Assembly: GCA_963383645.1 (NCBI GenBank)
Contig: OY726561.1
Coordinates: 141,443,441-141,507,440, forward strand
Length of the DNA stretch: 64,000 nt
Direction of reading: 5' to 3'
From: Muscardinus avellanarius
Lineage: Eukaryota > Chordata > Mammalia > Rodentia > Gliridae
The number at the start of each line of letters is the position of its first letter. Positions within the stretch are counted from its first letter, which is position 1. Under the pieces are notes generated by a model, which saw nothing but the letters and a program-made list of their open reading frames with translations, searched no databases and was not told where the DNA came from. Both the position numbers and the translations under genes were made by a program. Positions 58,328 through 64,000 of the stretch are shown piece after piece.

Positions 58328-58655
58328 TGCTGGGCTTGGGACCCACAGGCATTCTACCTCGTAGCTATACCTCCAGCCTAATTTTATTTTCTTATTTTGA
58401 AACAAGGTCTCATTAATGTGCAGAGTGCCTCACTAAGCTGCTGAGGTTGGCATACACCTGAGGTCCTCTGTCTCCGCTTCCCAAACACTGGCATTACAGG
58501 CATGCACCACCAAGCCGGGCACAAATCTTTTTTGAAACAGGAACTCACTAGGTTGCTGAGAGTCTGGTAGGTTGTTGAGGATGGCCTTGAACCTGTGATC
58601 TTCCTGTCTCAGCCTCCCAGAATTGGGGTTACAGGTGTATACACCACGGCCAGCA
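57485..58655 (-). repeat. Reverse SINE cluster
   Basis: Composites at about 57500-57710 and 57755-57960, a head fragment (about 57990-58018), a B1 (about 58019-58160), a TTCC/TTTC tract (58165-58200) and an ID half (58205-58265). A GT tract (58284-58326), a composite (about 58327-58520) and a B1 (about 58530-58655) follow. Confidence 0.8.
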
Positions 58656-58999
58656 ATCTTAAACCTGGGCAGAACTTTGTGGCCGTCGCTCAATGAGTAG
58701 AAAGCAGCAGAAGTGACTGCCACTGCATGTCTTTTGAGACTCAGCCACAAAGGGCAGGGCGGCCCTGGACTCAGGCCACCCTGCCCCAGCCGCCATGCTG
58801 TGAGGAAGCCCAAAGCAGCCAGCGAGGGGAGACCACACAGAGGAGCCTGGAGGCCCAGTGCCAGCCAGCATCCACTGTCAGACAGTAAGGATGGGCCTTC
58901 AGAAGAGTTCAGGCTCCAGCCCTGGAGTCTTCCAGTGGGAGCTCCAGACAGAGGGCAACAGAAATAAGCCTTCCCGCTGTGCCTGCTGAATCCCGAAAT

Positions 59000-59140
59000 T
59001 TGCATTCTTTATTTTGAAACACAGTCTCACTAAGTTGCTGAGGGCCTCACTAAGTAGTTGAGGCTGTCTGCAAACCGCCATCCTCCTGTCTCAGCCTCCC
59101 AAGTACTGGGATTATAGACATGCGCCACCATGCCTGGCTT
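59000..59140 (-). repeat. B1 unit, partly inside the left arm of the inverted repeat
   Basis: Reverse B1 (TTTATTTTGAAACACAGTCT to CACCATGCCTGGC). From about 59054 onward it is mirrored at 60870 downward. Confidence 0.8.
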
Positions 59141-59186
59141 GCTGCTTTTTTTTACATCATTGATTTGGTACAGAAATCAAGACATT

Positions 59187-59398
59187 TGAGCCGGGCGTGG
59201 TGGCGCACACTTGTAACCCCGCGCTTGGGAGGCTGAGACAGGAGGATCGCACAAGTTCAAAGCCAGCCTCAGCCACTTAGTGAGGCTCTCAGCAACTCAG
59301 TGAGACCCTGTTTCCAAATAAAATAGAAAAAAGGTGTGGGAGTGTAGCCCAGAGGTAGAATGCCTCTGGGTTCCACCCTCAGTACCACCAAAAAAAAA
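59187..59398 (+). repeat. B1-dID SINE inserted in the left arm
   Basis: Forward composite flanked by AGAAATCAAGAC (about 59172-59183 and 59398-59409). The orthologous position in the right arm, near 60750, is empty. Confidence 0.9.
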
Positions 59399-59524
59399 GA
59401 AATCAAGACGTTTGTCCTAAGACCTCCTCCCATCTGGGTTTCGACTGAGCACTTCCTTCCGGTTTGTTTTGTTTTCTAGTCTCCATCTTTTCTATAACCT
59501 GGTGATTATATCTCAGTCAGAACG

Positions 59525-59718
59525 CGCCACCACGCCCAGCAAGTTAGCCCTACTTTCTATTCTTTATTTTGAAATAGGGCGTCACTAAGTAGCTGAGGCT
59601 GGCCGTGAACCTGCATCCTCCTGTCTCAGCCTCCCAAGTACTGGGATTAATTTTTTTTACTAGAGACTAAACCAGGGCTCATTCATGGTAGGCAAACATT
59701 CACTGAGCTTCACATCCG

Positions 59719-59758
<40 letters not shown>

Positions 59759-60600
59759 ATGTGTGTGTGGGGGGGTGCTGGGGATGGATTGATCCCAAAG
59801 GCATTCTCTCTCTGAGCTACACCCCCAGCTCACCCCAGCCCTTTTATTTATTTGTTTATTTTTGTTTATTTATTTATATTATTTTTTGCAGTACTGGGGA
59901 TGGAACCCAGGGGCATTCTACCTCCAAGCTACGCCCCCTGCCCTATTTTTTATTCTTTATTTTGAAACAGGGTCTCACTGAGTTGCAAAGAGCCTCACTG
60001 AGTAGCTGAGGCTGTCCGCGAACCACAATCCTCCTGTCTCAGTCTCCCGAATGCTGGGATTACAAGGGTGCGCCACCACGCCCGGCTCCCTACCCCTACC
60101 TTTCATTCTTTATTTTGAAGCAGGGCTTTACTAAGTAACTGAGGCTGGCTGTGAAGCAGCGTGCCCAGCCTGAAGTAGTCTTTGTATTTATCTATTTATT
60201 TTCCTAGGGATTACTCCAGGGCTCACTCATGGCAGGCAGCACTCACTGAGCTTCATGTAGCCGGCTCTTTTTTTTTTTTTTTTTTTGCGGTACTGGGGAT
60301 GGAACACAGGGGCATCCTACTCTAAGCCATGCCACCAGACCTATTTTTTATTCTATTTTGAAACAAGGTCTCACTGAGTTGCCGAGGGCCTCACTAAGTA
60401 GCTGAGGCTAGCTGCAAACCCACGATCCTCCAGTCTCAGCCTCCCAAGTACTGGGATTACAGTGTGCCGCCACGCCCAGTTTCTCTTTATTTTTTATTTT
60501 GAGACAGGGTCTTGCTCACTTTCCCAGGCTGGGCTTTGAACTTTCTATCTTCCTGCCTCAGCCTCCTAAACAGCTGGGATTACAGGGTTGCCAAAGAAGC
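59525..60600 (-). repeat. SINE-rich loop of the inverted repeat
   Basis: A reverse B1 (about 59525-59650) and a GT tract (59721-59770) precede an ID half (about 59775-59835) and composites at about 59888-60085 and 60285-60480, then a B1 (about 60485-60590). Segments at about 59545-59720 and 60095-60268 are related direct repeats sharing CAGGGCTCA, CATGG and CACTGAGCTTCA. Confidence 0.75.
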
Positions 60601-60889
60601 ATTCATGCCCAAAAGACTGAACCAGAATTCACTCTGACTGAGACAGAATCACCAGGTACAGAAAAGACGGAGAGACCAGGAAACAAAACAAAGCAGAAGG
60701 AAGTGCTCAGTCGAAACCCAAATGGGAGAAGGTCTTAGGACAAACGTCTTGATTTCTGTACCAAATCAATGATGTAAAAAAAGAGCAGCAAGCCAGGTGG
60801 TGGCGTACTCTAGCCAGTACATGGGAGGCTGAGACGGGAGGATGGCGGCTCGCAGACAGCCTCAGCTACTGGGTTCCATCCCCACTGCC

Positions 60890-60950
60890 CCGCGCACACG
60901 CACGCACACGCGCACACACGCACGCACACGCACGCACACGCACACACAGC
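60890..60950. repeat. Alternating CG/CA purine-pyrimidine tract
   Basis: About 60 bp of CACG and CACA steps (CGCGCACACGCACGCACACG and similar), with Z-DNA-forming potential. It directly follows an ID-like TGGGTTCCATCCCC end. Confidence 0.8.
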
Positions 60951-61062
60951 AATCGAGGGACTGATACGAAGCGAGACTTGGATAACACGTTACCTGAAGC
61001 AACATGCGTAACTTGCTTGGATTCTAATTTGAACAAACTCATTCTAAAAAAGACACCTGTGT

Positions 61063-61270
61063 TGGCCGGGCGTGTAATCCCAGCGTTTGGGAGGCTGAGA
61101 CCAGAGGATCGCGGTTCGCAAACAGCCTCAGCTACTTAGTGAGACCTCTGCAACTCACTGAGACCCGGTATTCAAAATAAAGACTAAAAAATAGGGCAGG
61201 AGGTGTAGCTCAGAGGTCGAATGCCCCTGGGTTCCATCCCCAGACCCGCAAAAAAAAAAAAAAAAAAAAC
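61063..61270 (+). repeat. B1-dID SINE with long A tail
   Basis: A forward composite with a shortened head (GGCCGGGCGTGTAATCCC), ID end CCCCAGACCCGC and about 20 A residues. Confidence 0.85.
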
Positions 61271-61299
61271 CTGTGTTGAGACAAGGAAAATGAACATGG

Positions 61300-61465
61300 A
61301 CCAGGTATTAGTTTATATTAAGATATTACAGCTTTGTTGGATTCATATGATAATGTCGCTGAGTTAAATTTAAAACATCCTTTATAAGAGGTACATGCTA
61401 AAGTATTTATGAGTGAAATGATATATTTGGGTTTTAAATGAAAATATTCCCAGCCAAAAAAAAGC
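61300..61465. mobile_element. Probable LINE-1 3' fragment
   Basis: AT-rich sequence with TACATGCTAAAGTATTTATG and GTGAAATGATATATTTGGG, resembling a common old L1 3' end as I remember it. There is no coding capacity of its own. Confidence 0.4.
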
Positions 61466-61829
61466 CTGAGAACACAGATGAGACAGGCTGGCAACACCCC
61501 GCGGCCGCGGGGCTCATCCCTCACCCTCTCTCCTGCTGCGCCTTCGGAAGGCCTATCTGCAGCCTGGCCACTCCTGGGAACGTCCACCCGGAGGGGTCTG
61601 GAGGCTAGTGCTCCCCAGAGAGAGGCCGGCACAACGTGGCCACCAGGAAGGGCGGGCCTGGACAGGCGTCCCCTCTGCGGTATACGGGGCCTCGGTCAGG
61701 TCGAGGGCTGGCCGCTCACTCTCCTTAGCGTGCACCACTCCGACCCCAACTGGGCGCCCCTGACGCCAGCCACCCAGTTCAGATGCAGGGATTTGGAGAG
61801 CAGGCTCACAGGGCCATAGAGAAGAGAGA

Positions 61830-62260
61830 AGGGAGCCGGGCGCGGGAGCACGCTCGTCATCCCAGCATTCGGGAGGCTGAGACAGAAGGATCACGGTTCG
61901 CGGACAGCCTCAGCTACTTAGTGAGGTCCTTTGCAACTCAGTGAGACCCTATTTCAAAATAAAGAATAAAAAATAGGGCTGGGGTATAGCTCGGAGGTAG
62001 AATGCCCCTTAGTTCCATCCCCAGTAGTCCCCCCCAAAAAAGGCTGGGCACCTAGCTTGGAGGTAGAATGCCCCTGGGTTCCAACTCCAGAACCACAAAA
62101 AAGCCAGGCATGGTGGCGCACGCTTATAATCCCAGCACTTAGGAGGCTGAGACAGGAGAATCTCACAGGCTCAAAGGCAGCCTCAGCTACTTAGTGAGGC
62201 TCTCAGCAACTCAGTGAGACTCTCTTTCCAAGTAAAGCAGAACCACAACAAAAAGGTGGG
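61830..62260 (+). repeat. SINE cluster
   Basis: A composite (about 61830-62028), a solo ID half (about 62042-62095) and a B1 unit (about 62102-62250). A poly-G run lies at about 62258-62270. Confidence 0.85.
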
Positions 62261-63584
62261 GGGGGGGGGCTCGGTGTCAGTGTGAGCCTCTAACAAGCAC
62301 ACTGCCTTCACAGCCAGTTCATGGACATAGTCGCCATCAAAGCCCACCACTAGGTTACAGAGAATCTCCAAGTATAACCAGAAAAGATACAGCAGGACCA
62401 CGCAAGCCCCACAGATCCACACTGGGGCCGCACGTGTCCAGGATGCAGGGACTCAGCCTTTGTGCAAAAATACCCAACATGAAGCCGGACGAGTGTGGGA
62501 GTAGCTGCCACAGCTCTCAGGAAACTGGGGAGAGGACCTCGTGATGTGCAAGTGAAGGCCCAGCACCCTTCAGAGAGTGCCATCCCAGGGCCACGTGACC
62601 TGCCGGGCCCTGGGCCCTGTCTCTGGCCTTCCAGGCAGGGCAGCATCGGTGGGCAGGGAGCTGGAGACACGAGTCCAGAGAACACTGGGGTCAAGAGGTG
62701 TGAGTTGACGGCCTCCAGCCCGGCTCATGGCAGCACAGCTCGTGCCTGTGAGACCTGTGCACAGTCCCATCAGTGATGCCAGAGGGCAGCACCAGAGATC
62801 AGCAGGTAGAAGGTAAGGAACCTATCTAAACACCTGGACACACACCAAAGCTTGCCAACAGTCAAGTCATCTCTGGCAGGCCAAAGGCTGCTGAGCACAG
62901 GTGCCCACCAAGGCAGAGCTCAGCCTGGGATGAGACCAGATAGCCTGGCATCCGTCAGGCCGAGCAGAGCACGGCCATCGCTGTGGAAGCCAGGCCGGCC
63001 CCTGAAGGGAGCGGCCACACGCGCCGGGCCCGAGCCCAGGGAACTCTCGGAGAGGCGGAAGGCCGGAAAGCCCCACCCCCGGCCTACACCAGTCGAGGAG
63101 TCTGCCCACCCTGGAGGGCAGAACCAGGCCCCTCAGACTAGCCCTTTCCGTGCCCCACGCTGCCCGTCGTGAGTCTTCGTCCAGCCCCAGCTCCCCCAAA
63201 GTCATGGTGCACTGGCCCTCAGAGCGCTGCGGGATGTGGGGTGGCACTCAAGGGCCAGCAGTCCCCATAGGCCCTGCAGGCCCAGTAGACCCAGTCTGGA
63301 GCTTGCCGGCTGCCCAGCCAGCCCAGCCCAAGGAAGCCAGGAGCTTCCCAAGAGCTCCTGCGTGCAAAGCGACCCGGGGCAGGGTGCCAGCTGCCCCTCT
63401 TGGGGCCCCAGGCTTGATGGTGCGGCCCTTTCATCCATTCCGAGAAATCTCTGGAGCAGCACAAATGAGTGGCCGTGTTCACTCAGATCTGTTTCTAATT
63501 CACCTGGCGGTCCGCACCGCGCTCCGGCTCATGGCCTTGCTTTCAGCCTCAATGGCTGAGGAATCCTGGGAAGCACCGCCCTTT

Positions 63585-63822
63585 CTTTTTTTTGGGGGGG
63601 GGTTTGGTACTGTGGATCTAACCCAGGGCATTTTACCTCTGGGCCACACCCAAGCCCATTTTCATTTTTATTTTGAAACAGGGTGTCACTAAGTTACTGA
63701 GGCTGGCCTCGAACCTGCGATCCTCCTGTCTCAGCCCCCCAAGTACTGGGATTACAGGTGTGCAGCTGGAGCTCAGGGCAGAGTGCCTGAACGTGCGACA
63801 GCGAGTTCAACCCCAGCACCCC
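63585..63822. repeat. Diverged reverse SINE and a forward ID-like end
   Basis: A reverse composite (about 63600-63765) is followed by sequence resembling a diverged forward ID half (GGAGCTCAGGGCAGAGTGCC to AGTTCAACCCCAGCACC). 63823-64000 shows nothing recognisable. Confidence 0.6.
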
Positions 63823-64000
63823 AGAAAGAGAGAGAAGCGGCACAGCCGAGGCCTAGGCCGCCTCACAGTGCACAGCCAGTGGGGCGGCGCCAGGACTGCC
63901 TGAAACCTGGACATCTGACCCCATTCTGGATGCCTCCATCCCTCCTCAGCCCTCACCACCCTTCCATCTTTTGTCCAAATGTCCTACTTCCAGGCCCTCC

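Larger units (their letters stand above)
59054..60870. repeat. Imperfect inverted repeat (arms about 240 bp, loop 1.1 kb)
   Basis: Left arm 59054-59522, right arm 60631-60870. The reverse complement of the right arm follows the left arm through TTACATCATTGATTTGGTAC, AGAAATCAAGAC, GTTTGTCCTAAGACC, GGGTTTCGACTGAGCACTTC and CTCAGTCAGA. The left arm alone carries a SINE (59187-59398), so that insertion came after the duplication. In a BSN primary transcript the arms could pair. Confidence 0.9.
31075..64000 (-). other. BSN: BSN 5' intron (at least 33 kb, open-ended)
   Basis: No further BSN exon or other gene is recognised up to 64000. Stretches longer than 300 bp with no recognised repeat or gene are 31075-31350 plus 31549-31897 (apart from a small B1 scrap near 31600-31660), 32801-33384, 36893-37260, 38296-39628, 39870-41227, 42311-43815, 44212-44859, 45321-45784, 45966-46738, 47367-48094, 48437-50035, 53226-53604, 54991-55611, 56376-56754, 58656-58999, 61466-61829, 62261-63584. 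They are GC-rich and some contain isolated CpG clusters, for example near 42920-43000 and 61495-61560. Confidence 0.85.

Noticed and set aside
61490..61800. CpG-rich stretch as a promoter
   Set aside because: It has only a few clustered CpG sites, with no TATA, splice donor or conserved frame beside it.
7800..63800. tRNA-like A- and B-box pairs as possible tRNA genes
   Set aside because: All belong to ID halves of SINEs. They lack a full cloverleaf and end in A-rich tails.

Overview
The window is vertebrate nuclear DNA from a rodent, most likely of the squirrel-related clade (Sciuridae, Aplodontidae or Gliridae). The main evidence is the dominant repeat: a composite SINE with a 7SL-derived B1 head joined to a tRNA-derived ID tail (B1-dID type), present in well over 80 full or partial copies on both strands. 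The species cannot be fixed from the sequence alone.

The only gene I can support is BSN, which encodes Bassoon, the giant presynaptic active-zone scaffold. It is read on the minus strand. Four consecutive coding exons are present, and all their ends are fixed by splice signals and reading phase: 31074-30681 (first half of zinc finger 1), 16984-16115 (rest of finger 1, linker, first half of finger 2), 8625-8116 (rest of finger 2 and a Pro/Ala/Lys-rich linker), and 7349-756 (a 6,594-bp exon of 2,198 codons with the acidic, Ser/Pro-rich and coiled-coil centre of the protein). Together they give 8,368 coding bases, about 2,789 codons of a protein that is roughly 3,900 residues in other mammals. 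The myristoylated N-terminus and the promoter lie beyond 64000. The C-terminal exons lie before position 1.

Everything else is BSN intron: 1-755, 7350-8115, 8626-16114, 16985-30680 and 31075-64000 (open-ended). The introns hold the SINEs (many nested inside each other), several old LINE-1 pieces, one endogenous-retrovirus LTR with three 50-bp U3 repeats, and many CA/GT tracts.

Three structures stand out. The first is a 3.3-kb minisatellite of about 115 units of 28/29 bp (33610-36892), apparently grown from the A-box part of an ID tail. The second is a 20 x 19-bp array inside the B1 head of another SINE (11717-12096). The third is an imperfect inverted repeat with arms of about 240 bp and a 1.1-kb loop (59054-60870). 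A CpG-rich TATA-containing segment next to a consensus splice donor (28984-29175) is a candidate internal BSN promoter and first exon. I found no other protein-coding gene, no functional tRNA or rRNA gene, and nothing resembling a CRISPR array or prokaryotic system.
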